In this document: in pieces, positions 43,101-53,600 of the stretch
Layout: the number at the start of each line of letters is the position of its first letter
Numbering within the stretch: position 1 is the stretch's first letter
Assembly: GCA_902800525.1 (NCBI GenBank)
Contig: CADCEV010000005.1
Location: 83,952-147,951, forward strand
Source of the DNA: an uncultured Bacteroidales bacterium
Lineage (GTDB): Bacteria > Bacteroidota > Bacteroidia > Bacteroidales > Paludibacteraceae
Direction of reading: 5' to 3'
DNA length: 64,000 nucleotides
The notes under the pieces: generated by a model
Told to the model about the DNA's origin: nothing
What the model saw: only the letters and a program-made list of their open reading frames with translations
Databases searched by the model: none
Program-made: the position numbers and the translations under genes

Positions 43101-46100
43101 ATGAAAAGTCCGTTGAGTCAAGCGCAGGCAGGTGTTTATTATGCCTGCGAGACGTCTGTATCAGACGAATATAACTACCAAAATCCCGTCTTGTTCACTT
43201 TACCGGAAGATGCAGATTTGGTACGGTTGCAGCAAGCCGTGCAGGACGCATTGTGCGCGCACCCGTATTTAGGCAGCCATGTGGTCATTAACGACGAAGG
43301 CGTTCCCGAGATGGAAAGTGATGAACGGTTAGCGGTTAGCGTTGAGCGGTTAGAGGTAACTGAGGAGGAATGGAAGGCTGCACAAGAGACGTTTGCGAAG
43401 ACCATGGATATCCACGCCGACCAACTCTACCGCGCAGAGATCTATAAAGTGGTCAGCCATCAGCCGTCAGCCGTCAGATGTTACCTCTATATCGATCTGC
43501 ACCATGTGTTGGCGGATGGATTCTCGGTGACGTTGTTGCTGCGCGATATCGAGCGGATTTATAACGGCAAGAAACCAGCAGGAGAGTTAATGGACGGTGC
43601 CGCGATAGCCAATGACGAGGCGGCGCAGCGTGCAGACGAGACGCTGATGGGAGAAGCGAAGGAATGGTATGCCAAGACCTTCTGCGATGCAGCGGATACG
43701 GACTCGCTGCCGATACCGGAAGCTGTCAGTGTTCAGTATTCAGAAGTCAGGTATCAGATGTTCCCGTTAAGCGTCAGCAAAGAGGACATTCAGGCTATCG
43801 AGAAGCGTTTCGGGGCAAAAGAGAGTGTGATCATGCAGACCGCTTTTGCACAACTGTTGGCGACCTACAGTGCCGAAGAGAAAGCATCGTATTGCACGGC
43901 ATTCTGGGGACGTACCGACCGTCGTACCTTGGGTGCTATCACGATGATGGTACATACACTGCCGGTTTTCATGCAAACGAAAGCCGATACGCTGATAGCA
44001 GACATGCTGAACGGTATGGATGAGCAGTTAAACTTGACGCAGAAATACCAGTATTATGCCTATCCGGATGCGGTGCGTGACTTGGGCTTGAATAATCAGG
44101 TGATGTTCGTTTATCAGGGTGCGGTGTTAGCCGACAAACGTGGTTTGCATTTGGGTGAGACGCTTGTGCCGTACACGGACTTGCGTAAGCCTACACCGGG
44201 TTGGAAACTATGCGCAGAATTGTTCGAAGTGAACGAACAATACTCGCTCAAATTGAGTTATAACACCGCGGACTATTCGGAAGCTTTCTTGCAGCAGTTA
44301 GCCGCAGCGTACAGCATGATCTTGCGTTCGATGGTAACGGCAGAGCGGGTATGCGAGATTGAGTATTGTTCAGACGAGCAGATGGCATGGTTAGATGCCC
44401 GCAATCCCGAAGCGCCGAAATCATCGGAAGGCAGTCTGGTTGCCCGTTTCAAGCAACATGTGAAGGAGCAACCAGATGCGATCTGTGTGGTAGCAGGTGA
44501 GACGCGTTTGACTTATGCCGAAGTGGATAAGTTGTCCGATACTTTGGATCCGCAATACACCGAACGTTGCGGCGAACATGTGATCGGTTATTCGGTACCG
44601 CGCAACGAGCAGATGATTATTGTGCCGTTAGCGATAGCCAAAGCCGGTATGACTGCCATGCCGTTGGATAGTTCTTATCCTGCAGAGCGTTTGGATTACA
44701 TGCGTGCCGATGCGGCGAACTACGAAGGCAGTGATGCGTTTATCTTGCTATACACGAGCGGTACGACGGGTACACCGAAAGGTGTCATGCTGAGCGAACA
44801 GAATATCTTGACGTTCTGTGATTTTCACGATAAACATATCGGATTGACGAATGAGAGTCGATACGCAACCTATGCGGGGTACGGTTTTGACGCGTTCATG
44901 CATGATCTTTGGGGCTGTATGACAGTTGGTGCAGCGATGTACGTCATCGGTGACGATATCCGTTTTGATCTGGAGGCCATCCACGACTATTTCATAAAGG
45001 AGGGTATCACGCATACCTTTATGACCACACAGGTTGCGACGCAGTTGGTACAGAACTACCCCGATATTCCGGGTTTGCAGTTCGTAGGTACCGGTGGTGA
45101 GAAGTTGATGTCCTTGGATCCGCCCGCTTACAGGCTGCAGAACGGTTATGGTCCGACCGAAGCAACGGTGTATGTGAGCAGTTATTGGGTGGAGAAAAAC
45201 GAACCCAATATCCCGATCGGTCACCCGAACGACACGGTGCAGTTGTATATCGTCAACAAGTACGGCAAACGTGTGCCTTGGGGTGCAGCCGGTGAACTGT
45301 TGGCAGCAGGTCCACAAGTGGGATTGGGTTATCTGAACCAACCGCAAAAGACCGCCGAAGCGTTTGTGGAATGGAATGGAAAGCGCGTCTATCGTACAGG
45401 CGATATCGTTCGGTACCGGTTTGACGGAGAGATTGAGTTTGTGGGCCGCAAAGACGGACAGGTGAAGATCCGCGGTTTCCGTATTGAACTCAAAGAAGTA
45501 GAAGCCGTTATTCGTCAGTTTGAAGGTATCAAAGATGCGACGGTACAGGCGTTCGACTATCCGAGCGGCGGTAAGTTCATCGCGGCGTATGTAGTGAGTG
45601 ATCAGAAGATCGACATCCAGGCACTGAATGCGTTCATCATGGATCAGAAACCACCGTATATGGTGCCGGCCGTGACGATGCAGATCGATGCGATACCACT
45701 GAACCAAAATCAGAAAGTGAACAAGCGCGCCCTGCCGGAGCCGAAGGCGCAGACGGACGATACGCCTAAAGAGGCTGCGCCGCTGAACGTGCTCGAAGAG
45801 CAACTGGCGGATATCGTAGCCGGTATCGTGAATAACCGCGATTTCGGAATCACAACGGATTTGCGGTACGTAGGTCTCAGTTCGATTTCCGCTATCAAAC
45901 TGGCGACGCAAGTGTATAAGCGTTTCGGTGTGCAACTCGATGCCAAACTACTTGTCAAGGGCGCAAATATCCAGACGATAGAGAATGAGATTTTGGAGGC
46001 GATGTTAGGCGGTCATCGAGATCTCGAGACCTCAATATCTCGAGATGCCGAAGATGATTTGACGAAGCCTTATCCGCTGAGTCATGCCCAAACAGGAGTC

Positions 46101-49100
46101 TATTTCGAGTGTATGAAAAACCCGACATCGACGCTGTATAATATCCCGATGCGGGCGAAACTCCCGTTGGAGATCAGCGATGAAGACCTGCGTGCAGCCG
46201 TTAGCCAAGTGGTGAATAACCACCCGGAATTATTCGTACATTTCCGCACGAACGATACCGGAGTGGAGCAAGTCGTCGAGAGCCAAGAGCTTAGAGTCGA
46301 AAGCCAAGAGTTGAAGGAAGCGGAACTCGAAGCGTACCGAGCGGAGTTTGTGCGGCCGTTCAACCTGAGCAAAGACCTGCTCTGCCGATTCAGTATCGTT
46401 CGTACAGAGAAGGCATTGTACCTCTACTGCGACATGCATCACCTCGTTTGCGACGGTGCGTCATACGATGTGTTCTTTAATGAACTTTGCGCTCTATTGG
46501 ACGGTGGTTCGATAGATAAGGAGATGTGCAGTTATGCCCAATTCGTGGCAGACGAGCAGACGGCTGAGACGGATGAGGAATATGCGGCAGCGAAAGAGTT
46601 CTTCCATTCGCAGTTGGCACAGGTGGAAGGTGCAACCGAAGTGGCTGCCGATTTGACAAACCCGAAAGACGGAGAGATCGGTCAAGTCTATGCACTTATG
46701 GATATCAAGGCAGCAGAAGCTTTGGCACAAAAAGCAGGTGTGACGCCGGCAGGTGCCACCTTAGCAGCGGTATTTTATACCTTGGCACGTTTTGCAAATG
46801 CCGATGACCTTTGCATCACCACGATCTCCAACGGACGTAGTAACCTCAAGATGGCGAATACCGTTGGTATGATGGTCAACACGCTTGCGCTGAGCAGTAA
46901 GATAACGGACCAAACCGTCGAAGCCTTCATCCGTGAGACCGGCGAACATTTCGAACAGACGCTCGCGCATGAGAACTACCCGTTTGCGCAGATCGCGGCG
47001 GATTATGACCTGACGGCTGAGATCATGTATGCGTACCAACTCGGCGTGCTGTCCGAGTACCGCGTAAAAGGGCAAGTGATGGCAACGGAGAACATGGAGT
47101 TGAACGTGCCGAAGTTCAAGATCGCGTTCTATATCGTCGAAGTGAACGGTCAACCGAGTGTGGCGATCGAGTACGATAACGGTCGGTACAGCCGTGAGAT
47201 GATGCAGTCGCTGGCACAGTCGGTCAGCAATGCCGTAAGTGCTTTTGCCGCACAGCCGACCGCTGCGTTGCGTGCTATATCACTGATGGACGAGGCACAG
47301 ACGAAGTTACTCGATAGTTTCAACGAAACAGCCGTGCCGTACGATGATACACAGACTATTCTCTCGCTCTTCAAAGCGCAGGTAGCCAAGACTCCGGACG
47401 CATTAGCGCTCGTTTATACCGACAAACGGTTCACCTACCGCGAGGTGGATGAGATCTCCGACCGCATCGCAGCAGGTCTGCACCCGACGACAAACGTCAT
47501 CGCCATCAAAGTGCAACGTAGCGAGTGGATGGTATTGGGTGCGTTAGCAGTGCTCAAGACCGGTTGTGCATATTTGCCGCTCGATCCGAGTTATCCGGAA
47601 GAACGTCTGAGTTACATGCAGCAGGATGCCAATAGTTGCATGCTGTTGACGGAAACGGAGTTTGAGGAGTTGTCACAATTCACAATGCACAATTCACAAT
47701 GCACAATGCACAATGCACAATTCGCAACTGTAAAGCCGGAGGATCTCTTTATCCTCCTCTACACTTCCGGTTCGACCGGTGTGCCGAAAGGCGTACAACT
47801 TGAGCATGGAAATCTTGTGGCATTCTGTCACTGGTACCAGCGGTATTATGATTTGCATGAAGGACATAAAGTGGCAGCGTATGCAAGCTTTGGTTTTGAT
47901 GCCTGTATGATGGATCTGTATCCTGCATTAACTTGCGGTGCTGCGGTGTATATTGTGCCGGAAGACTTACGTCTGAACCTTCCGGAACTCGGTCGTTATT
48001 TCGATCAGGAAGGTATCACGCACTCGTTCATGACCACGCAGATCGGATACCAGTTTGCAACCAACGTGGAGTGTCGTTCGCTGCAACACCTGTCGGTGGG
48101 TGGTGAAGCGCTTTCGGCCTTGAATCCGCCGACAGATTATAAGATGCATAACGGCTACGGTCCGACAGAGTGTACCATCTTCACTACGACCTATCTGGTG
48201 AAGGAATATGAGCAACATATACCGATCGGTAAACCGCTGGATAACTTGCAGTTATATATCATGGACACGAACGGTCAACGACTGCCGCTTGGCGCAACGG
48301 GTGAGTTATGGGTAAGCGGTCCGCAAGTGAGTCGCGGCTATCTGAACTTACCTCAGAAGACGGCAGAGACTTTTGTCACATGGAACGGTAAACGTTGTTA
48401 TCGAACGGGCGATATCGTACGCTACTTACCCGACGGCAATATTCAGTTTGTGGGTCGCCGCGACGGGCAAGTCAAAATCCGCGGTTTCCGTATTGAGTTG
48501 AAGGAAGTAGAAGCGGTGATCCGTCAGTTCGAAGGCATCAAAGACGCGACGGTACAAGCATTCGACTACCCGAACGGAGGTAAGTTCATTGCTGCGTATA
48601 TCGTCAGCGACCAAGCCATTGACGTGCAGGCACTGAATGCCTTCATTCGTGAACGCAAACCGCCTTATATGGTTCCGGCAGCGACGATGCAGATTGATGT
48701 CATTCCGCTGAACCAGAACCAGAAAGTGAACAAACGGGCCCTGCCTGCGCCGAAGATCCAGGCGGACGACCATGATTATGTCGCTCCTGCCAATGATACG
48801 GAGAAACTGTTCGCAGACATCTTCGCGTCCGTGCTATCACTCGACAAAGTAGGTGCTACGGATAACTTCTTCGAGTTAGGCGGAACGTCGCTGATGGTGA
48901 CCCGCGTCATCATCGAAGCCGACAAAGCCGGTAAGCATATCGCATATGCCGACCTCTTCGCCCATACCACGCCGCGTGCGTTGGCTCAACTTGTGAACGG
49001 ACAGGATGCAGCGACCGAGAGCGAGACACCGGATCGCGAGATCACCGAGTTTGACTATAGCGCCATCAACGAAATTCTGCAAGCCAATAGTCTGGAAAGC

Positions 49101-50225
49101 TTCAAGACCGGCGAGCGCCAAGAGTTGGGTAACGTGTTACTGACGGGTGCAACGGGTTATTTGGGTATTCACGTACTCAAAGAATTGATTGACTCCGATG
49201 CGAAGACGATCACCTGCCTTGTCCGCGGAAAGAGCAAGGAGGACGCTGAACGACGTGTACGCAACCTGTTGTTCTACTATTTCAGCCAACACTTCGACGA
49301 TCTCTTCGGCACACGCATCTTCGTCGTACAAGGTGATGTGACGAGCGACTTTAGCCATCAGCTTTCAGAAGTCAGCATTCAGACCGTCTTTAACTGCGCG
49401 GCGAACGTGAAGCATTTCTCGAAAGGTACGGACATCGAAGATGTCAATATCGGCGGAGCACAACGTTGTGTGGACTTCTGTCTGGCAACGGGTGCGGCAC
49501 TCGTCCATGTATCGACGACTTCCACCGGTGGTGTTTGGATCGGCAATAATGCTCCCGCACCGATACTCACCGAACGTAACATTTGGTTCGGTCAGTACCT
49601 CGGCAACCAATACATGCACTCGAAGTTCCTTGCCGACCGACTCATCCTTGATGCCGTAGCTACGAAAGGCTTGCGGGCTAAGATCATGCGTGTAGGAAAC
49701 CTCGCGGCGCGTAGTTACGACGGAGAATTCCAGGTTAACTTCTCCACCAACAGTTACATGGGACGTATCAAGATTTTCAACATGCTCGGATGCTGTCCGT
49801 ATGATCAGTATGACCAACCTACCGAGTTCTCGCCGATCGACCAAACGGCGAAAGCGATTGTGCTGTTGGCAACAACACCGAAGGAGTGCACTGTCTTCCA
49901 GCCGTATAACACGCACACGCGTCTGTTAGGTAATGTGCTGCAAGTATTGGACAAACTCGGCACGGAGATGCAGTTCGTGGAGCCGGAAGCCTTCGGTATG
50001 GCGATACAGCAGGCAGCATTGGATCCGCAAAAAGCACCGTTGCTTACCACGATGCTGGCTTATCAGAACATCGCACACGGTCAACCGACGCAGATCGTGG
50101 ACCGCAACAACGAGTACACCTCGCAAGTGTTGCTGCGCCTCGGTTTCCGATGGACCGAACCCGACAACGAATATATCGGTCGTATGCTGACAGCTATCAG
50201 CCAATTAGGATTCTTTGATGTATGA
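43101..50225 (+). CDS. Two-module NRPS with terminal thioester reductase (C-A-PCP-C-A-PCP-R)
   Basis: A 2,374-residue nonribosomal peptide synthetase. C1: HHVLADG at residues 134-140. A1: YTSGTTGTPKG from 551, NGYGPTE near 682, YRTGDIVRYRFDG. PCP1: GLSSI with Ser928. C2: HHLVCDG at 1113-1119. A2: YTSGSTGVPKG from 1554, NGYGPTE near 1685. PCP2: GGTSL with Ser1930. Reductase: NAD(P)H site GATGYLG from 2016 and catalytic Y2171-x3-K2175. The enzyme should join two amino acids, probably N-acylated by the starter C domain, and release an aldehyde or alcohol. Hand-aligned specificity codes are DAHFVTGVYK (A1) and DAMFLVGIFK (A2); both suggest nonpolar residues but are unassigned. Six heptad arrays lie in frame. 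No 4'-phosphopantetheinyl transferase is in the window. Confidence 0.95.
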   Translation: MKSPLSQAQAGVYYACETSVSDEYNYQNPVLFTLPEDADLVRLQQAVQDALCAHPYLGSHVVINDEGVPEMESDERLAVSVERLEVTEEEWKAAQETFAKTMDIHADQLYRAEIYKVVSHQPSAVRCYLYIDLHHVLADGFSVTLLLRDIERIYNGKKPAGELMDGAAIANDEAAQRADETLMGEAKEWYAKTFCDAADTDSLPIPEAVSVQYSEVRYQMFPLSVSKEDIQAIEKRFGAKESVIMQTAFAQLLATYSAEEKASYCTAFWGRTDRRTLGAITMMVHTLPVFMQTKADTLIADMLNGMDEQLNLTQKYQYYAYPDAVRDLGLNNQVMFVYQGAVLADKRGLHLGETLVPYTDLRKPTPGWKLCAELFEVNEQYSLKLSYNTADYSEAFLQQLAAAYSMILRSMVTAERVCEIEYCSDEQMAWLDARNPEAPKSSEGSLVARFKQHVKEQPDAICVVAGETRLTYAEVDKLSDTLDPQYTERCGEHVIGYSVPRNEQMIIVPLAIAKAGMTAMPLDSSYPAERLDYMRADAANYEGSDAFILLYTSGTTGTPKGVMLSEQNILTFCDFHDKHIGLTNESRYATYAGYGFDAFMHDLWGCMTVGAAMYVIGDDIRFDLEAIHDYFIKEGITHTFMTTQVATQLVQNYPDIPGLQFVGTGGEKLMSLDPPAYRLQNGYGPTEATVYVSSYWVEKNEPNIPIGHPNDTVQLYIVNKYGKRVPWGAAGELLAAGPQVGLGYLNQPQKTAEAFVEWNGKRVYRTGDIVRYRFDGEIEFVGRKDGQVKIRGFRIELKEVEAVIRQFEGIKDATVQAFDYPSGGKFIAAYVVSDQKIDIQALNAFIMDQKPPYMVPAVTMQIDAIPLNQNQKVNKRALPEPKAQTDDTPKEAAPLNVLEEQLADIVAGIVNNRDFGITTDLRYVGLSSISAIKLATQVYKRFGVQLDAKLLVKGANIQTIENEILEAMLGGHRDLETSISRDAEDDLTKPYPLSHAQTGVYFECMKNPTSTLYNIPMRAKLPLEISDEDLRAAVSQVVNNHPELFVHFRTNDTGVEQVVESQELRVESQELKEAELEAYRAEFVRPFNLSKDLLCRFSIVRTEKALYLYCDMHHLVCDGASYDVFFNELCALLDGGSIDKEMCSYAQFVADEQTAETDEEYAAAKEFFHSQLAQVEGATEVAADLTNPKDGEIGQVYALMDIKAAEALAQKAGVTPAGATLAAVFYTLARFANADDLCITTISNGRSNLKMANTVGMMVNTLALSSKITDQTVEAFIRETGEHFEQTLAHENYPFAQIAADYDLTAEIMYAYQLGVLSEYRVKGQVMATENMELNVPKFKIAFYIVEVNGQPSVAIEYDNGRYSREMMQSLAQSVSNAVSAFAAQPTAALRAISLMDEAQTKLLDSFNETAVPYDDTQTILSLFKAQVAKTPDALALVYTDKRFTYREVDEISDRIAAGLHPTTNVIAIKVQRSEWMVLGALAVLKTGCAYLPLDPSYPEERLSYMQQDANSCMLLTETEFEELSQFTMHNSQCTMHNAQFATVKPEDLFILLYTSGSTGVPKGVQLEHGNLVAFCHWYQRYYDLHEGHKVAAYASFGFDACMMDLYPALTCGAAVYIVPEDLRLNLPELGRYFDQEGITHSFMTTQIGYQFATNVECRSLQHLSVGGEALSALNPPTDYKMHNGYGPTECTIFTTTYLVKEYEQHIPIGKPLDNLQLYIMDTNGQRLPLGATGELWVSGPQVSRGYLNLPQKTAETFVTWNGKRCYRTGDIVRYLPDGNIQFVGRRDGQVKIRGFRIELKEVEAVIRQFEGIKDATVQAFDYPNGGKFIAAYIVSDQAIDVQALNAFIRERKPPYMVPAATMQIDVIPLNQNQKVNKRALPAPKIQADDHDYVAPANDTEKLFADIFASVLSLDKVGATDNFFELGGTSLMVTRVIIEADKAGKHIAYADLFAHTTPRALAQLVNGQDAATESETPDREITEFDYSAINEILQANSLESFKTGERQELGNVLLTGATGYLGIHVLKELIDSDAKTITCLVRGKSKEDAERRVRNLLFYYFSQHFDDLFGTRIFVVQGDVTSDFSHQLSEVSIQTVFNCAANVKHFSKGTDIEDVNIGGAQRCVDFCLATGAALVHVSTTSTGGVWIGNNAPAPILTERNIWFGQYLGNQYMHSKFLADRLILDAVATKGLRAKIMRVGNLAARSYDGEFQVNFSTNSYMGRIKIFNMLGCCPYDQYDQPTEFSPIDQTAKAIVLLATTPKECTVFQPYNTHTRLLGNVLQVLDKLGTEMQFVEPEAFGMAIQQAALDPQKAPLLTTMLAYQNIAHGQPTQIVDRNNEYTSQVLLRLGFRWTEPDNEYIGRMLTAISQLGFFDV

Positions 50226-50240
50226 TGACCGACTTGTTAT

Positions 50241-50277
50241 AAAAAAGGCCGCGCTTTGAACGAGCGCGGTCTTTTTT
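50241..50277. terminator. Bidirectional terminator between NRPS and efflux operon
   Basis: AAAAAAGGCCGCGCT pairs with AGCGCGGTCTTTTTT (one G-T) around TTGAACG. T-runs exist on both strands, so it can end both convergent transcripts. Confidence 0.93.
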
Positions 50278-50302
50278 ATATCAGCCAAGCTTGGCTGATC
50301 CC

Positions 50303-50596
50303 TTACACCGTAGCGACGATATCCCAGACGAAGGCGCGAACGCCCACTTCCTCGTTTCGCATATCCAGTTTCTTAATGGACTCCAAAAGTTTAGGCAGCT
50401 GTTCGTCCTCTACGACCGTGATGACACAGCTGTTCATCTCCGGCCATGCGTGCGTACCGCGACGAGGCTCACCACCGTTCGTTCCGCGACCTTGCACTTG
50501 TTCAAAGAACGTGAAGCCGTTGATGCCTAACACATCCAACATATATTCTACACGACCCGTATTGGCCTGATTAAATACAATCATTACACTTTTCAT
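50303..50596 (-). CDS. PII-like small protein after the RND pump
   Basis: A 97-residue protein of ferredoxin-like fold that resembles PII-type regulators found after RND pump genes in Bacteroidales: KSVMIVFNQANTGRVEYML, FTFFEQVQGRGTNGGEPRRG (long T-loop-like segment), HAWPEMNSCVITVVEDEQ and a final VRAFVWDI. A role as a pump or metabolite sensor is inferred from position and fold only. The ATG at 50596 is preferred; an in-frame TTG at 50614 lies in the repeat array. It is the last gene of the efflux operon. Confidence 0.7.
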   Translation of the reverse strand: MKSVMIVFNQANTGRVEYMLDVLGINGFTFFEQVQGRGTNGGEPRRGTHAWPEMNSCVITVVEDEQLPKLLESIKKLDMRNEEVGVRAFVWDIVATV

Positions 50597-50598
50597 AA

Positions 50599-50631
50599 AA
50601 TTGTCAATTATCAATTGTCAATTATCAATTA
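50599..50631 (-). repeat. TTGATAA/TTGACAA heptad array before the PII-like gene
   Basis: ATTGATAATTGACAATTGAT and one more unit on the minus strand. It gives the TAA stop of the RND gene and reaches to the PII-like start. Confidence 0.9.
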
Positions 50632-53600
50632 TTTCTTCACCTTGATATCCATGAAAATGAATTTCTTACGGAGCGCTTCCTGCTTGTCGCGGTCACCGTG
50701 TTTGGTCATAGAGCCATAGAGCACCGGTACCAAGTACAGCGTCAGGAACGTGCTGACCGTCAGACCACCGATAACTACGATACCTAAGGGTTGCCACATT
50801 TCGGCACCTTCACCGGAGCTGACTGCCATCGGCACCATACCGAGGATAGTCGTGAATGCGGTCATCAAGATAGGACGGATACGGCTTCGGCCGGACAATA
50901 TGATGGCAGTGTTCAGTTCGTTGCCGCGCTCACGCATCAAGTTGATATAATCCACAAGCACGATACCGTTCTTCACCACAATACCCACCAGCAGCACGAT
51001 ACCCAGAGCACCGATCATATCCAGCGAGCGACCCGTGATAAACAGCGCAAGGATAACACCTGTAAGCGCCGGGAAGATCGTCAGCATAATGATGAACGGC
51101 ATTCTCAGAGACTCAAACTGCGAAGCCATCGTGATATAAACCAGCAGGACGATCAACGCCAGCAAAAGGGTCATATCTTTGAATGTATCCTGCTGTTCCT
51201 CGTAGTTACCGGCCAAGTGGGTCGAATAGCCGACCGGCAGGTCAAGTTGCGGCAGTACATTCGCCTCTATCTGTCCGGCTAACTCACCGAGCGAGGTGTT
51301 ATACGGCGTTACCTTGACGGTCACAATACGCTGACGGCTCTTACGCTCGATCGTCGGCGGCGCCCAGTATTCACCGATGGTAGCCACCTCCGAGAGTTTC
51401 ACTTTCTTGCCTGTCGGCGTCGGAATCGTTATGTTCATTACGTCCGAGATCGAGTTACGATCCTCTTCCTGCAAACGGACTACGATATCATGCTCCGAAC
51501 CGTCATCTTTGAGGTAGCCGCAGTTCATACCGGCTACGCGGTTACGCAGATAAGTCGAAACAGTAGCCGAACTCAGGCCTAAACGGGACGCTTTCTCTTT
51601 GTCTATCGTGATCTTGATATCCGGACGGTCATCCTCACGGCTGATATTCACGTCACGAGCTCCCGGGAGCTGCATACACAGACGACGGGTCTGGTCGGCT
51701 AACTGCGAAGTCTTGTCGAAATCGTAGCCATAAATCTCCACGTTCACCGTGTTACCGTCTCCGCCACCGGGGCCGTTCGAAGCTACCTTACATTGGTACT
51801 CCACGATCTCCGGGTAACGCGCCATCTCCTGACGAAGGATCTCGGCTATCTCCCAAATCGTCTTGTCACGCTCCCATTTCTTAGGCAGACGGACGTTCAT
51901 GGAGATCTTATTGTTCATCGTCGAGCTGAAGAGCGCAGCGATAGTAGCATCATCGTTCGAACCGGCGGAAGTGTTGATCAACTCGATTTCCGGCACAAGT
52001 ACCATGAAGCGGGTCTCCAACTGACGAGCGGTCTTGAGGGTCTCCTCAATACGCGTACCGCGCTGCAACTTAACCGTCACAGTCAGACGGCCGTTATCCT
52101 GCTCTTGCATAAAGTCGGTTCCGATCTTACCCGTGAACACAGGTACTAACGAAGCTGCGAAGATACCAAAGATGAAGAGGATAGTGAGAGCCTTATGCTT
52201 CAGACACCAGCCTAACGACTGAGCATACAAAGCGTCGATCTTATCCAACATACGAACCACGGTCTTGTCGTACCAACTCTTCTTGCCCGCCTCGTCATCA
52301 ATGAGGTTTCCGTTCTCGTCCACATGCACTTTCTTGGCTTTCAGCAGTTTGGAGCAGAGCATCGGCGTCAACGAAATAGCCACCACCGTGGATGTACAAC
52401 ATACCACCGTCACGATCCAACCTAACTCGTGGAACATGATACCTGCCATACCGGTCAGCATCGTCAGCGGTACGAACACCGCTACGAGCACAAGGGTCGT
52501 GGCGATAACTGATACCCACACCTCATTAGTCGCATAGATAGCCGCCTCATGCGGATCCTCACCACGCTCTACGTGGCGCGTGATATTCTCCAACACCACA
52601 ATCGCATCATCCACCACCATACCGATGGCGATAGTAAGCGAACAGAGCGAGATGATATTCAAACTCGAATCAGCCACACCGAGGTAGATGAATGCCACGA
52701 TGAGGGCGATAGGAATAGTGATACCGATGATGATCGTTGCGCGCCATTTGCCTAAGAAGAAGAGCACGACGAGTACCACGAACAGCAAGGCATACAACAC
52801 AGACTCCTCCAGGGAGTTGATAGAGTTCTGAATGCTATCCGAAAGGTCGTAGATCTTCTCGATCTTCACGTCGGAAGGCAGCTGTTTCTGGATCTTGGCC
52901 AACTCCTCACGCACTTCCTTACAAACCTGCACGGTGTTGGCGCCGGTCTGTTTGGCGATGATCAGACGTACCGCTTCGCGGCCGTTCGTTTTCTCGTCCA
53001 GCGACAGATCCTTGATCGTATCGCGCACCGTAGCGATGTCGCGGATGAAGACCTGCTGGCCTTGCGGCGTCATCGTCACCATCAGGTCGCCAATCTCCGA
53101 GGATTCGATATACTCCGAGCGAACCTGCATCTGGTATTGTTCCTGCGGCATCTTCACCGTTCCCGAAGAGAGGTTCAAGTTGTTGGCTTGTACCACTTGT
53201 CCCACTTGCTCGATGGTCAGACCGTACGCATCCAGTTTCTCCTGGTCGATGTCGATATAGACGTAGCGGTCCGGCGCACCCGAAAGGGAGATATTACCAA
53301 TACCGTTGATGTGGTTCAACTGCGGAATGACCTCGTCGTTCAGGATCTTGTCCAAACCGGCATAGGTCTCGTCCGCCGTGATCGAATACTGCGCCACCGG
53401 CATCGCGGAAGTCGATAACTTGAAGATCATCGGCGTACCGCAGTTATCCGGCAGGTTACTCTTCGTCATATCTACGTACGAACGCACATCGTTCACTGCC
53501 TCATCCATGTTAGCACCCCACTCCAGTTCCAACATCACCATCGACATATTATCCTTGCTTTGCGAAGTTATATGTTTGAGGTGATCCACAGAGGTCAGGG

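Noticed and set aside
44748-45935. 395-aa minus-strand frame opposite the first NRPS adenylation domain
   Set aside because: It has no domain, signal or start context and follows from codon bias of the NRPS gene; several similar antisense frames lie in the NRPS, RND, MFP, mlaF and ruvB genes.
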